Position numbers and translations under genes: made by a program. A stretch of DNA of 64,000 bases from Burkholderiales bacterium (GTDB taxonomy: Bacteria > Pseudomonadota > Gammaproteobacteria > Burkholderiales > SG8-39), in NCBI GenBank assembly GCA_027493935.1, contig JAOSJV010000001.1, positions 1,941,687 through 2,005,686 of the forward strand, read 5' to 3'. Positions 23,865 through 34,894 of this stretch are shown here, piece after piece (position 1 is the first letter of the stretch; the number at the start of each line of letters is the position of its first letter). The notes under the pieces are model-generated. The model was not told the DNA's origin and did no database searches. It was given only the letters and a program-made list of their open reading frames with translations.

Positions 23865-24254
23865 ATGGCCGAACTGACTGCGAAAAGGAAGCGCCCCGTC
23901 TACCTGGACCTCGTGCGGATCCGTTTGCCGCTTCCCGGCTTCGTCTCGATCCTGCATCGCGTGAGCGGCGCGCTGCTGTTCTTCGCGGGCTTTGCGCTGC
24001 TCTGGCTGCTCGACGCGAGTCTGCGCTCGCCGGAGCAGTACGAGGCGATGCGCGCTGTCGCGGCGCATCCGTTCGCGAAGCTCGTGCTCACCGTGCTCGC
24101 CTGGGCGTTCCTGCATCACTTTTTCGCCGGCATCCGCTATTTGTTCATCGACGCAGACATCGGCGTGGCGCTCGGTGCGGCGCGCAAGTCGAGCTGGGCA
24201 GTGCTCGCCGCGAGCCTGCTCGTCACCGCCCTCGCGGCGGCGTGGCTCTGGTGA
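23865..24254 (+). CDS. sdhC: Succinate dehydrogenase cytochrome b556 subunit
   Basis: 129 aa, three membrane helices. Anchors complex II and holds haem b and the quinone. RIRLPLPGFVSILHRVSGALLF covers the conserved Ser/Arg of the quinone site, and the haem-ligand His is H84 or H85 in LHHFFAGIRYLF. Start ATG 23865. First gene of sdhCDABE; sdhD starts 7 nt after its stop. Confidence 0.94.
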   Translation: MAELTAKRKRPVYLDLVRIRLPLPGFVSILHRVSGALLFFAGFALLWLLDASLRSPEQYEAMRAVAAHPFAKLVLTVLAWAFLHHFFAGIRYLFIDADIGVALGAARKSSWAVLAASLLVTALAAAWLW

Positions 24255-24261
24255 GGCGGCC

Positions 24262-24609
24262 ATGGTGAAGCGAATCGTCGTCGGCGCACACTACGGCTTT
24301 CGCGACTGGCTCGCGCAGCGCGTCACCGCCGGCGTCATGGCCGTCTACAGCGTTGTCTTCGTGATCGCCTACGCCGCCGCCGGCCCGGCCGACCACGCCG
24401 CCTGGCGCGCGTTCTTTTCGCAGGGGTGGTTGCGGCTCGCGACGCTCCTCTTCTTCGCGAGCCTCTGCTACCACGCCTGGATCGGCATGCGCGACATCCT
24501 GATGGACTACATCAAGCCGGTATGGCTGCGGCTGCTGCTGCAGGTGCTGGTCATCCTCACGCTCGCTGGCTACGCCGGCTGGGCGGTGCAGATCCTCTGG
24601 AGGGGTTGA
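24262..24609 (+). CDS. sdhD: Succinate dehydrogenase membrane anchor subunit
   Basis: 115 aa with three membrane helices. YHAWIGMRDILMDY places His71, Asp82 and Tyr83 exactly as in the E. coli haem/quinone site. RDWLAQRVTAGVMAVYS is the family N-terminal block. Together with SdhC it forms the haem-b anchor. It is followed three bases later by sdhA. Confidence 0.94.
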   Translation: MVKRIVVGAHYGFRDWLAQRVTAGVMAVYSVVFVIAYAAAGPADHAAWRAFFSQGWLRLATLLFFASLCYHAWIGMRDILMDYIKPVWLRLLLQVLVILTLAGYAGWAVQILWRG

Positions 24610-24612
24610 GCA

Positions 24613-26379
24613 ATGACGCTTCCGGTCAGGCGGTTCGACGCGGTCGTGGTCGGCGCGGGCGGCGCCGGTCTGCGCGCGGCGCTGCAGCTCTCCGAGGCGG
24701 GTCTGCGCGTCGCGGTGCTCTCCAAGGTGTTTCCGACGCGGTCGCACACGGTCGCAGCGCAGGGCGGCATCGGTGCGGCGCTCGGGAACATGGGCGAGGA
24801 TTCCTGGCTCTGGCACATGTACGACACGATCAAGGGCTCCGACTGGCTCGGCGACCAGGACGCGATCGAGTTCTTGTGCCGCGAGGCGCCGAAGGTCGTC
24901 ATCGAGCTAGAGCACTTCGGCATGCCGTTCGACCGCAACGAGAACGGCACCGTGTACCAGCGCCCGTTCGGCGGGCACATGCAGAACATGGGCGCAGGCC
25001 CGGCGGTGCAGCGCTCGTGCTGCGCGGCCGACCGCACCGGTCACGCGATGGTCCACACGCTCTACCAGCGCAACGTGCGCGCGAGCACGCAGTTCTTCGT
25101 CGAGTGGCTGGCGCTCGACCTGATCCGTGATCCCTCCGGACAGGTGCTCGGGGTCACCGCGCTCGAGATGGAGACCGGCGAGCTGAGCATCCTGCACGCG
25201 GGCGCGACGTTGCTCGCCACCGGTGGGTCCGGCCGCATGTTCCAGTCGTCGACCAACGCCTTCATCAACACCGGCGACGGCCTCGGCATGGCCGCGCGCG
25301 CCGGCATCCCGCTCGAGGACATGGAGTTCTACCAGTTCCATCCGACCGGGGTGTACGGCGCCGGCGTGCTGATCACCGAGGGGGTGCGCGGCGAGGGCGG
25401 GATGCTGCTCAACAAGACCGGCGAGAGGTTCATGGAGCGCTACGCGCCGAACGCGAAGGATCTGGCGAGCCGCGATGTGGTCTCGCGCGCGATGGCGACC
25501 GAGATCAAGGAGGGCCGCGGCTGCGGCCCGGACGGCGATTACGTGCTGCTCAAGCTCGATCACCTGGGGCCGGAGGTGATCGAGAAGCGGCTGCCGGGCA
25601 TACGCGAGATCTCGATCAAGTTTGCCAACGTCGATCCGGTGCGCGACCCGATCCCCGTGGTGCCGACCGCGCATTACCAGATGGGAGGCGTTCCGACGAA
25701 CTATCGCGCCGAGGTGGTCGCGCCGAAGGGCGGCGACCCGAGCGCGGTGGTGCCGGGCTTCTACGCCGCAGGCGAGTGCGCGTGCGCCTCGGTGCACGGT
25801 GCAAACCGGCTCGGGACCAATTCGCTCACCGACCTGGTCGTGTTCGGCAAGGCGGCGGGCGACTCGGTGATCCAATTCCTGAAGGAGAACCCCGGCCTGA
25901 AGGACCTGCCGGCGGATGCGGCCGAGCGCTCGCTCGCGCGGCTCGCGCGGCTGGAGACGCAGAAGAACGGCGAGAGCGCGCACGAGGTCGGCGCCGAGCT
26001 GCGCCGCACGATGCAGGCGCACTGCGGCGTGTTCCGCTTCCCGGACATGCTCGAGCAGGGGCTGCGGCGCATCGGCGAGGTCGCCGAGCGCGTCGCGCGC
26101 GTGGAGATACGCGACAAGAGCAAGGTCTTCAATACCGCGCGCATCGAGGCGCTCGAGCTCGACAACCTGATCGAGGCAGCACGCGCGACGATAGTCTCGG
26201 CGGCGGCGCGCAAGGAGTCGCGCGGCGCGCACGATCGCGCCGACTTCCACCAGCGCGACGACGCGAAGTGGCTGAAGCACTCGCTGTGGTATCGCGACGG
26301 CGATCGGATGGAGTACAAGCCGGTGAACCTGCAGCCGCTCAGCGTCGAGTCCATTGCGCCGAAGGCGCGCACGTACTGA
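24613..26379 (+). CDS. sdhA: Succinate dehydrogenase flavoprotein subunit
   Basis: 588 aa, intact. The FAD fold is VVVGAGGAGLRAALQLSEAG; the covalent FAD His is in TRSHTVAAQGGIGA; catalytic Arg/His blocks appear in QFHPTGVYGAG and HGANRLGTNSLTDLVVFG. Oxidises succinate to fumarate at the inner face of the membrane. C-terminal sequence ends with FHQRDDAKWLKHSLW and the usual tail. It is followed 10 nt later by sdhB; SdhE, encoded downstream, helps attach FAD. Confidence 0.97.
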   Translation: MTLPVRRFDAVVVGAGGAGLRAALQLSEAGLRVAVLSKVFPTRSHTVAAQGGIGAALGNMGEDSWLWHMYDTIKGSDWLGDQDAIEFLCREAPKVVIELEHFGMPFDRNENGTVYQRPFGGHMQNMGAGPAVQRSCCAADRTGHAMVHTLYQRNVRASTQFFVEWLALDLIRDPSGQVLGVTALEMETGELSILHAGATLLATGGSGRMFQSSTNAFINTGDGLGMAARAGIPLEDMEFYQFHPTGVYGAGVLITEGVRGEGGMLLNKTGERFMERYAPNAKDLASRDVVSRAMATEIKEGRGCGPDGDYVLLKLDHLGPEVIEKRLPGIREISIKFANVDPVRDPIPVVPTAHYQMGGVPTNYRAEVVAPKGGDPSAVVPGFYAAGECACASVHGANRLGTNSLTDLVVFGKAAGDSVIQFLKENPGLKDLPADAAERSLARLARLETQKNGESAHEVGAELRRTMQAHCGVFRFPDMLEQGLRRIGEVAERVARVEIRDKSKVFNTARIEALELDNLIEAARATIVSAAARKESRGAHDRADFHQRDDAKWLKHSLWYRDGDRMEYKPVNLQPLSVESIAPKARTY

Positions 26380-26389
26380 CAGGAACGCC

Positions 26390-27085
26390 ATGCGTATCTC
26401 GATCTACCGCTACGATCCCGACCGCGACGCGAAGCCCTACATGAAGGACTACGAGGTTCCGGTGGAGCCCGCCGACCGGATGCTGCTCGACCTCCTCGTC
26501 AAGGTGAAGGCGATGGACGACGGCTTCGCCTTCCGGCGCTCGTGCCGCGAGGGCGTATGCGGTTCTGACGCGATGAACATCAACGGCAAGAACGGGCTCG
26601 CCTGCATCACCCGGATCGCCGACCTGAAGGAGCCGGTCGTGCTGCGTCCGCTGCCCGGGCTGCCGGTGATCCGCGACCTGATCGTGGACATGACGCAGTT
26701 CTTCAAGCAGTACCACTCGGTCAGACCCTACCTGGTGAACGACGAGCCGGCGCCGGAGCGCGAGCGCCTGCAGTCGCCGGAGGAGCGCGCCGAGCTCGAT
26801 GGGCTGTACGAGTGCATCCTGTGCGCGTGCTGTTCGACCGCGTGCCCGTCGTTCTGGTGGAACCCGGACAAGTTCGTCGGGCCGGCAGGATTGCTGAACG
26901 CATACCGTTTTCTCGCGGACAGCCGCGACCGTGCGACCAACGAGCGGCTCGACAACCTGGAAGATCCGTACCGGCTGTTCCGCTGCCACACGATCATGAA
27001 CTGCGTCGATGTGTGCCCGAAGAACCTGAACCCGACACGCGCCATCGGCAAGATCAAGGAGATGATGGTCAAGCGGACCGTCTGA
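26390..27085 (+). CDS. sdhB: Succinate dehydrogenase iron-sulfur subunit
   Basis: 231 aa, intact. 2Fe-2S cluster ligands are in RRSCREGVCGSDAMNI and GLACIT; 4Fe-4S and 3Fe-4S ligands in CILCACCSTACPSFWW and CHTIMNCVDVCPKNLNP. Passes electrons from FAD to ubiquinone. Start ATG 26390 after an AGGAA site. Confidence 0.97.
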   Translation: MRISIYRYDPDRDAKPYMKDYEVPVEPADRMLLDLLVKVKAMDDGFAFRRSCREGVCGSDAMNINGKNGLACITRIADLKEPVVLRPLPGLPVIRDLIVDMTQFFKQYHSVRPYLVNDEPAPERERLQSPEERAELDGLYECILCACCSTACPSFWWNPDKFVGPAGLLNAYRFLADSRDRATNERLDNLEDPYRLFRCHTIMNCVDVCPKNLNPTRAIGKIKEMMVKRTV

Positions 27086-27149
27086 CGGCGCCAGCGCGTC
27101 AGGCGTGGGCGGCGAGGGCGAGCGCGTGAGCGGGCGTGCAGGAACGCGA

Positions 27150-27389
27150 ATGAGCGAGGCGGATCTGCGCCGGCTGCGGTGGCGCTGCCGGCGCGGCATG
27201 CTCGAGAACGACCTGGTGCTCGCGCGCTTTCTCGACCGGCACGGCGGCACGCTCGACGCCGAGCAGCTCGCGCAGCTGAACGCGCTCCTCGAGCTCGGGG
27301 ATAATGAGCTGTGGGACGTGCTGAGCGGCCGGCAGGAGTGCGCCGAGGCCCGGCTCGCGCCGATGGTGAGGATGCTGCGCGAGTCCTAG
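27150..27389 (+). CDS. sdhE: FAD assembly factor SdhE
   Basis: 79 aa from ATG 27150; a GTG at 27126 would add eight residues. The family motif [14 protein letters not shown] (RGxxE) is present, followed by the five-helix bundle [26 protein letters not shown]. SdhE aids covalent flavinylation of SdhA. Its place directly after sdhB fits. Confidence 0.9.
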   Translation: MSEADLRRLRWRCRRGMLENDLVLARFLDRHGGTLDAEQLAQLNALLELGDNELWDVLSGRQECAEARLAPMVRMLRES

Positions 27390-27410
27390 CGGGGGCGGAG
27401 CAAGTCGTTC

Positions 27411-27570
27411 CCGCGGAGGCGGGGATCGGCAAGCCGCAGATTGCGTATGCTTTGGAGTCCGGCCTGCGTGGGGCGGACGCCGGGGTGCAGAGTTTGCTCA
27501 GGCGGAGTGTGCGGCCGGCCGAACGGGGCGGGTCACCCGCTCGTGCTTCGTCCCCGCGACGCGCGGGGAC
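27411..27570. repeat. Palindromic intergenic segments between sdhE and gltA
   Basis: The ~210-bp gap holds several dyads: CCCGC-GGAG-GCGGG (27416-27430), GTCCG...CGGAC (about 27461-27480) and a 9-bp perfect hairpin GTCCCCGCG-ACG-CGCGGGGAC at 27550-27570. The first pair resembles the REP-like 'cgttcccgc...gcggga' extragenic palindromes common in proteobacteria. No T run follows. The last hairpin may end or stabilise the sdh transcript ahead of gltA. Confidence 0.45.
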
Positions 27571-27603
27571 GCGGGCGGTGTGATTCGCGAAGAGGAGAGA
27601 GCC

Positions 27604-28896
27604 ATGACCGACAAGGCGACGTTGACCTGGGGCACAGGCCAGGCGGCCGAGTTCCCGATCCTGAAGGGGACCATCGGGCCGGACGTGATCGACATCCGGA
27701 CGCTCTACGGCACGACCGGCATGTTCACATACGACCCGGGCTACATGTCCACCGGTAGCACCAAGTCGGCGATCACCTACATCGACGGCGACAAGGGCAT
27801 CCTGCTCTACCGCGGCTACCCGATCGAGCAGCTCGCCGTGCATTGCGACTTCCTCGAGGTGTCGTACCTCATCAAGCACGGCGAGCTGCCCAGCAAGGCG
27901 CAGTATGAGGACTGGGTCGGCAGGGTGAAGCGGCACACGATGGTGCACGAGCAGCTGGTGCGCTTCTACCAGGGGTTCCGGCGCGATGCGCACCCGATGG
28001 CGGTGCTGGTCGGCGTGGTCGGCGCGCTGTCCGCGTTCTATCACGACTCGCTCGACATCAACCATCCGGAGCACCGGATCATCGCGGCGATCCGGCTGAT
28101 CGCCAAGCTGCCGACGATCGTTGCGATGGCCTACAAGTACAACATGGGCCAGCCGTTCATGTACCCGCGCAACGACCTCTCGTACGCCGGGAACTTCATG
28201 CACATGATGTTCGCCACGCCGTGCGAGAAGTACGAGCCGAACCCGGTGCTGGTGCGGGCGCTCGACCGCATCCTCATCCTGCACGCGGACCACGAGCAGA
28301 ACGCGTCGACCTCCACGGTGCGCCTGGCCGGCTCCTCGGGCGCGAACCCGTTCGCCTGCATCGCGGCGGGCATCGCGTGCCTGTGGGGACCGGCGCACGG
28401 CGGCGCGAACGAGGCCGCGCTCGCCATGCTCGAGCAGATCGGCGACGCGTCGAAGATCCCGGAGTTCATCGCCAAGGTCAAGGACAAGAACTCCGGCGTG
28501 AAGCTGATGGGCTTCGGCCACCGCGTCTACAAGAACTACGACCCGCGCGCGAAGCTCATGCGCGAGACCTGCCACGAGGTGCTGCAGGAGCTGGGTCTCG
28601 GCAACGACCGGCTGTTCAAGCTGGCGATGGCGCTCGAGAGGATCGCGCTCGAGGACGACTACTTCGTGAGCCGCAAGCTCTACCCGAACGTCGATTTCTA
28701 CTCGGGCATCGTGCAACGCGCGCTCGGCATCCCGACCAACCTCTTCACCGGCATCTTCGCCCTCGCGCGCACCGTCGGCTGGATCGCGCAGTGGAACGAG
28801 ATGATCGCCGACCCGGAGCAGAAGATCGGCCGGCCGCGACAGCTCTACACCGGTCCGACCGCGCGCGAGGTCGTGCCGATGGTCAAGCGCGGCTAG
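27604..28896 (+). CDS. gltA: Citrate synthase
   Basis: 430 aa, intact, hexameric type II family. The catalytic residues are the His in NFMHMMFA, the His in [13 protein letters not shown] and the Asp in the [13 protein letters not shown] block; [14 protein letters not shown] is the family signature. Condenses oxaloacetate and acetyl-CoA. Start ATG 27604 after GAGGAGAGAG. Followed 13 nt later by sucA. Confidence 0.97.
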   Translation: MTDKATLTWGTGQAAEFPILKGTIGPDVIDIRTLYGTTGMFTYDPGYMSTGSTKSAITYIDGDKGILLYRGYPIEQLAVHCDFLEVSYLIKHGELPSKAQYEDWVGRVKRHTMVHEQLVRFYQGFRRDAHPMAVLVGVVGALSAFYHDSLDINHPEHRIIAAIRLIAKLPTIVAMAYKYNMGQPFMYPRNDLSYAGNFMHMMFATPCEKYEPNPVLVRALDRILILHADHEQNASTSTVRLAGSSGANPFACIAAGIACLWGPAHGGANEAALAMLEQIGDASKIPEFIAKVKDKNSGVKLMGFGHRVYKNYDPRAKLMRETCHEVLQELGLGNDRLFKLAMALERIALEDDYFVSRKLYPNVDFYSGIVQRALGIPTNLFTGIFALARTVGWIAQWNEMIADPEQKIGRPRQLYTGPTAREVVPMVKRG

Positions 28897-28909
28897 GGCG
28901 AAGGCCGTC

Positions 28910-31753
28910 ATGAGCGCGATGAAGCAGTTCCGGGCGAGCTCGTACCTCTTCGGCGGCAACGCCGCCTTCGTCGAGGAGCTCTACGAGTCGTACCTCGACA
29001 ATCCGCAGTCGGTGCCCGAGACCTGGCGCGAGTACTTCGACAAGCTGCAGCTGGTGCCGGGCGGCGCCGAGGGCGGCTACGCCGGGCGCGACGTCGCGCA
29101 CTCATCGGTGGTCGAATCGTTCGCGCAGCGCGCGCGCCAGGGCACGCTCGGCCGTGCCGCGGCGGGCGAGCGCGTCACCAGCCGCAAGCAGGTGTACGTG
29201 CTGCTGCTGATCGGCGCCTACCGCACGCTCGGCACGCGCTGGGCGCAGCTCGACCCGCTCAAGCGCATGCCGCGGCCGCAGATTGCCGAGCTCGAGCCGG
29301 TGTTCTACGACCTCACCGACGCGGACATGGAAACGGTGTTCAACACCGGCACGCTGGTCGGCCCGGAGGAGGCGACGCTGCGCGAGATCCTGCAGATCCT
29401 GCGCGACACCTACACCGGCGCGATCGGCGCCGAGTACATGTACATCTCGGATCCGGCGCAGAAGCGCTGGATCCAGAGCCGGCTCGAGCCGGTGCGCGGC
29501 AAGTTCAGCTTCGCCGCTGAGCAGAAGCGCCGCATCCTCGAACGGTTGACCGCGGCCGAGACGCTCGAGAAGTACCTCCACACGCGCTACGTCGGTCAGA
29601 AGCGCTTCTCGCTCGAGGGCGGCGAGACGCTGATCGCAGTGATGGACGAGATCGTGCAGCGCTCCGGCAGCCACGGCATCGAGGAGTTGGTGATCGGCAT
29701 GGCGCACCGCGGCCGGCTGAACGTGCTGGTGAACACGCTCGGGCGCACGCCGAAGGACCTGTTCGCCGAGTTCGAGGGCAAGCGCGTCTCGGAGCTCTCC
29801 TCGGGCGACGTCAAGTACCACAACGGCTTCTCGTCGGACGTCTCGACCCCCGGTGGGCCGGTCCACCTCACGCTGGCGTTCAACCCGTCGCACCTCGAGA
29901 TCGTGAACCCGGTCGTCGCTGGCTCGGTGCGCGCGCGCCAGCACCGGCGCAAGGATCTCACCGGCGAGCGCGTGCTCTCCCTCGTGCTGCACGGCGACGC
30001 CTCGTTTGCCGGACAGGGTGTCGTGATGGAGACACTGAACCTGTCGCAGACGCGCGGCTTCTCGACCGGCGGCACGGTGCACATCATCGTGAACAATCAG
30101 ATCGGGTTCACGACCTCCGACACGCGCGACGCGCGCTCCACCACTTACTGCAGCGACGTCGCCAAGATGGTCGAGGCGCCGATCTTCCACGTGAACGCCG
30201 ACGACCCCGAGGCGGCCCTGTTCGTGACGCAGCTTGCGATGGACTACCGCAAGGAGTTCAGGCGCGACGTCGTCATCGACCTGGTGTGCTTCCGCCGGCT
30301 CGGCCACAACGAGCAGGACGAGCCGTCGGTCACGCAGCCGCTGATGTACAAGAAGATCACCCAGCATCCCGGCACGCGGCGCGTCTACGCCGAGAAGCTC
30401 GCCGCCGAGGGCGTGCTCGCCGAGGGCGAGGCAGACCAGCTGATCGCGGGCTACCGGCAGGCGCTCGACGAGGGGCGGCACACCTCGAGCACGGTGCTCT
30501 CCAACTTCCAGCGCAAGTACGCGGTGGATTGGACGCCGTTCCAGAACACGAAGTGGACCGACCAGGCCGACACCTCGGTGCCGCTCGATGAGCTGAAGCG
30601 GCTCGCCGAGCGCGTGACCGCCGTGCCGGAGAACCTCAAGCTGCACCCGGCCGTGGAGCGCGTGATCGTCGCCCGCCGCGAGATGGGCAAGGGCAAGAAG
30701 ATGCTCGACTGGGGCATGGGCGAGACGCTTGCCTACGCCTCGCTGCTCGTGTCGGGCTACGGCGTGCGGGTGTCGGGCCAGGATTCCGGCCGCGGCACGT
30801 TCGCACACCGGCATGCCGTGCTGCACGACCAGAACCGCGAGCGATGGGACGCCGGAACCTACGTGCCGCTCTCGAACCTGCAGGAGAACCAGGCCGATTT
30901 CGTCGTCATCGACTCGGTGCTCTCGGAGGAGGCGGTCCTCGGCTTCGAGTACGGCTACGCCTGCGCCGAGCCGAACGAACTCGTGATCTGGGAGGCGCAG
31001 TTCGGCGACTTCGCGAACGGCGCCCAGGTCGTGATCGACCAGTTCATCACCTCGGGCGAAGCGAAATGGGGGCGCATGTGCGGGTTGGTGCTGATGCTGC
31101 CGCACGGCTACGAAGGCCAGGGGCCCGAGCACTCCTCGGCGCGCCTCGAGCGCTTCCTGCAGCTCACCGCCGAGCACAACATCCAGGTGTGCGTGCCGAC
31201 CACTCCGGCGCAGATCTTCCACGTACTGCGCCGGCAGATGCTGCGCCCGTTCCGCAAGCCGCTGGTGATCCTTACGCCCAAGTCGCTGCTGCGCAAGCCC
31301 GAGGCGGTGTCGAACCTGCGCGAGCTCGCCAAGGGCGGCTTCCAGACCGTCATCGGCGAGATCGACGCGCTCGACCCGAAGGCGGTCACGCGGGTGGTCG
31401 CCTGCAGCGGCAAGGTCTACTACGATCTGCTGGCGGCGCGCCGCGAGCGGCGGCTCGACAACATCGTGATCGTCCGGGTCGAGCAGCTGTATCCGTTTCC
31501 GCACAAGCAGTTCGCCGCCGAGATCAAGCGCTATCCCGGCGCGTCCGAGGTGGTGTGGTGCCAGGAAGAGCCGCAGAACCAGGGCGCGTGGTACCAGAGC
31601 CAGCACTACCTGGTCGAGAACATCCGCACCGACCAGAGACTGCACTATGCGGGCCGTCCGTCCTCGGCGTCGCCGGCGGTGGGCTACACGGCCAAGCACA
31701 ACGAGCAGCAGAAGAAGCTGGTCGACATGTCGCTCGGCCGCTTCAAGGGCTGA
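28910..31753 (+). CDS. sucA: 2-oxoglutarate dehydrogenase E1 component
   Basis: 947 aa, intact. N-terminal helix FRASSYLFGGNAAFVEELYE (E2-binding), thiamine diphosphate region around VIGMAHRGRLNVLVNTLG and the later DVVIDLVCFRRLGHNEQDEP, C-terminal pyrimidine domain with RGTFAHRHAVLHDQ. Decarboxylates 2-oxoglutarate and passes the succinyl group to SucB. Start ATG 28910. It is first in the sucA-sucB-lpd set. Confidence 0.97.
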   Translation: MSAMKQFRASSYLFGGNAAFVEELYESYLDNPQSVPETWREYFDKLQLVPGGAEGGYAGRDVAHSSVVESFAQRARQGTLGRAAAGERVTSRKQVYVLLLIGAYRTLGTRWAQLDPLKRMPRPQIAELEPVFYDLTDADMETVFNTGTLVGPEEATLREILQILRDTYTGAIGAEYMYISDPAQKRWIQSRLEPVRGKFSFAAEQKRRILERLTAAETLEKYLHTRYVGQKRFSLEGGETLIAVMDEIVQRSGSHGIEELVIGMAHRGRLNVLVNTLGRTPKDLFAEFEGKRVSELSSGDVKYHNGFSSDVSTPGGPVHLTLAFNPSHLEIVNPVVAGSVRARQHRRKDLTGERVLSLVLHGDASFAGQGVVMETLNLSQTRGFSTGGTVHIIVNNQIGFTTSDTRDARSTTYCSDVAKMVEAPIFHVNADDPEAALFVTQLAMDYRKEFRRDVVIDLVCFRRLGHNEQDEPSVTQPLMYKKITQHPGTRRVYAEKLAAEGVLAEGEADQLIAGYRQALDEGRHTSSTVLSNFQRKYAVDWTPFQNTKWTDQADTSVPLDELKRLAERVTAVPENLKLHPAVERVIVARREMGKGKKMLDWGMGETLAYASLLVSGYGVRVSGQDSGRGTFAHRHAVLHDQNRERWDAGTYVPLSNLQENQADFVVIDSVLSEEAVLGFEYGYACAEPNELVIWEAQFGDFANGAQVVIDQFITSGEAKWGRMCGLVLMLPHGYEGQGPEHSSARLERFLQLTAEHNIQVCVPTTPAQIFHVLRRQMLRPFRKPLVILTPKSLLRKPEAVSNLRELAKGGFQTVIGEIDALDPKAVTRVVACSGKVYYDLLAARRERRLDNIVIVRVEQLYPFPHKQFAAEIKRYPGASEVVWCQEEPQNQGAWYQSQHYLVENIRTDQRLHYAGRPSSASPAVGYTAKHNEQQKKLVDMSLGRFKG

Positions 31754-31986
31754 CCGCGCACGCCGAAAGGAGAGGCTAGACTTACCGACGGAGCAGGACG
31801 TCCACGGGACGAGCGGCGGCGGAGGCTCTGCGCGCCAGCCGCTCGAGTGATCCGGGCGCCGCCCGAGGCGGCGCCTCGGGCCGCCGGCGGTGGCTGCCTG
31901 CGGCCCGGTCCGCGCACCTTGGGTGCATCTGTTTGACACGCCGCGGCGAGGCCCGGCCGAACCCGGCGAAACGAATCGGAGCGATC
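31754..31986 (+). other. sucA-sucB intergenic region with a strong hairpin
   Basis: 233 nt without a gene. It contains a perfect 9-bp hairpin GGCGCCGCC-CGA-GGCGGCGCC (31855-31875) without a T run, and a TTGACA at 31933-31938 with no matching -10. The spacing is long for genes of one complex, so partial termination with re-initiation is possible. Confidence 0.4.
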
Positions 31987-33260
31987 ATGCTGGTCGAAGT
32001 GAAGGTGCCGCAGCTCTCGGAGTCGGTTTCCGAGGCGACGCTGCTCGCCTGGCGCAAGCAGGAAGGTGAGGCCGTCAAGCGCGACGAGAACCTCATCGAG
32101 ATCGAGACGGACAAGGTGGTGCTCGAGCTGCCGGCACCCGCCGACGGCGTGCTCACCAAGATCATGAAGGGCGACGGCGGCTCGGTCGTCGCGGGCGAGA
32201 CCATTGCCCAGATCGACACCGAGGCGAAGGCTGCCGTGGCGGGCGCCCCGGCCGCGGGCGTGCGCACCGAGCCCGCCGCCGTGCAGCCGACGCCTGCCCC
32301 GTCGCCCGAGACGGCGCGGACGGACGCGCGGCTGATGCCGGCCGCGCGCAAGCTGGTCGAAGAGGGCGGCGTCGATCCGACCAAGATCGCCGGCAGCGGC
32401 CGCGACGGGCGCGTCACCAAGGCGGACGTCATCGAGCAGACGAACCGCACCGCGGCGGACGCCCAGGCGGCGTCGCCGGCCGCTCCGGCTGCGCCGGCGG
32501 CGGGCAAGCCTCCGTTGCCGCCGGCGCCGACCCCCGCCGGACTCGAATCGTTGCTCGAGGGCCGCCCCGAGCAGCGGGTGCCGATGTCACGGCTGGCGCG
32601 CGCGTCGCCGAGCGCCTGGTGCAGTCGCAGCAGACCGCGGCGATCCTGACGACGTTCAACGAAGTGAACATGCAGTCGGTCATCGACCTGCGCAAGCGCT
32701 ATGCCGAGCGGTTCGAAAAGGAGCACGGCGTGCGGCTCGGCTTCATGGGCTTCTTCGTCAAGGCTGCGGTGCACGCGCTGCGCAAGTTCCCGGTGATCAA
32801 CGCCTCGATCGACGGCAACGACATCGTCTATCACGGCTACTTCGACATCGGGATCGCCGTCGGCAGCCCGCGCGGGCTGGTGGTCCCGATCCTGCGCGAC
32901 GCCGACCAGCTTCCGCTGGCCGAGATCGAGAAGAAGGTCGCCGACTTCGGCAAGCGCGCACAGAGCGGCAAGCTCGGTATGGAGGAGCTCACCGGCGGCA
33001 CGTTCTCGATTTCCAACGGCGGGGTGTTCGGCTCGATGCTCTCGACGCCGATCATCAACCCGCCGCAGAGCGCGATCCTCGGCATTCATGCTACCAAGGA
33101 CCGCCCGGTCGTCGAGAACGGGCAGATCGCGGTCCGGCCGATGAACTATCTAGCGCTCTCGTACGACCATCGCATCATCGACGGCCGCGAGGCGGTGCTC
33201 GGCCTGGTCGCGATCAAGCAAGCGCTGGAGGACCCGGCGCGGCTACTGCTCGACCTTTGA
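31987..33260 (+). CDS. sucB: 2-oxoglutarate dehydrogenase E2 component, dihydrolipoyl succinyltransferase (frame break)
   Basis: About 424 aa. The lipoyl domain has the modified Lys in [15 protein letters not shown]; the E1/E3-binding domain is [20 protein letters not shown]; linkers are Ala/Pro-rich; the catalytic domain ends with [14 protein letters not shown] (His and Asp of the active site). A base is missing near 32594, splitting off the last 213 codons; restoring it gives [17 protein letters not shown]. Start ATG 31987 after a CGGAG site. Confidence 0.95.
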
Positions 33261-33261
33261 C

Positions 33262-34876
<1,615 letters not shown>

Positions 34877-34894
34877 TGAGCGTTGTCGTCGCGC

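Noticed and set aside
31933..31938. Promoter for sucB from the TTGACA
   Set aside because: No -10 box occurs at a usable distance.
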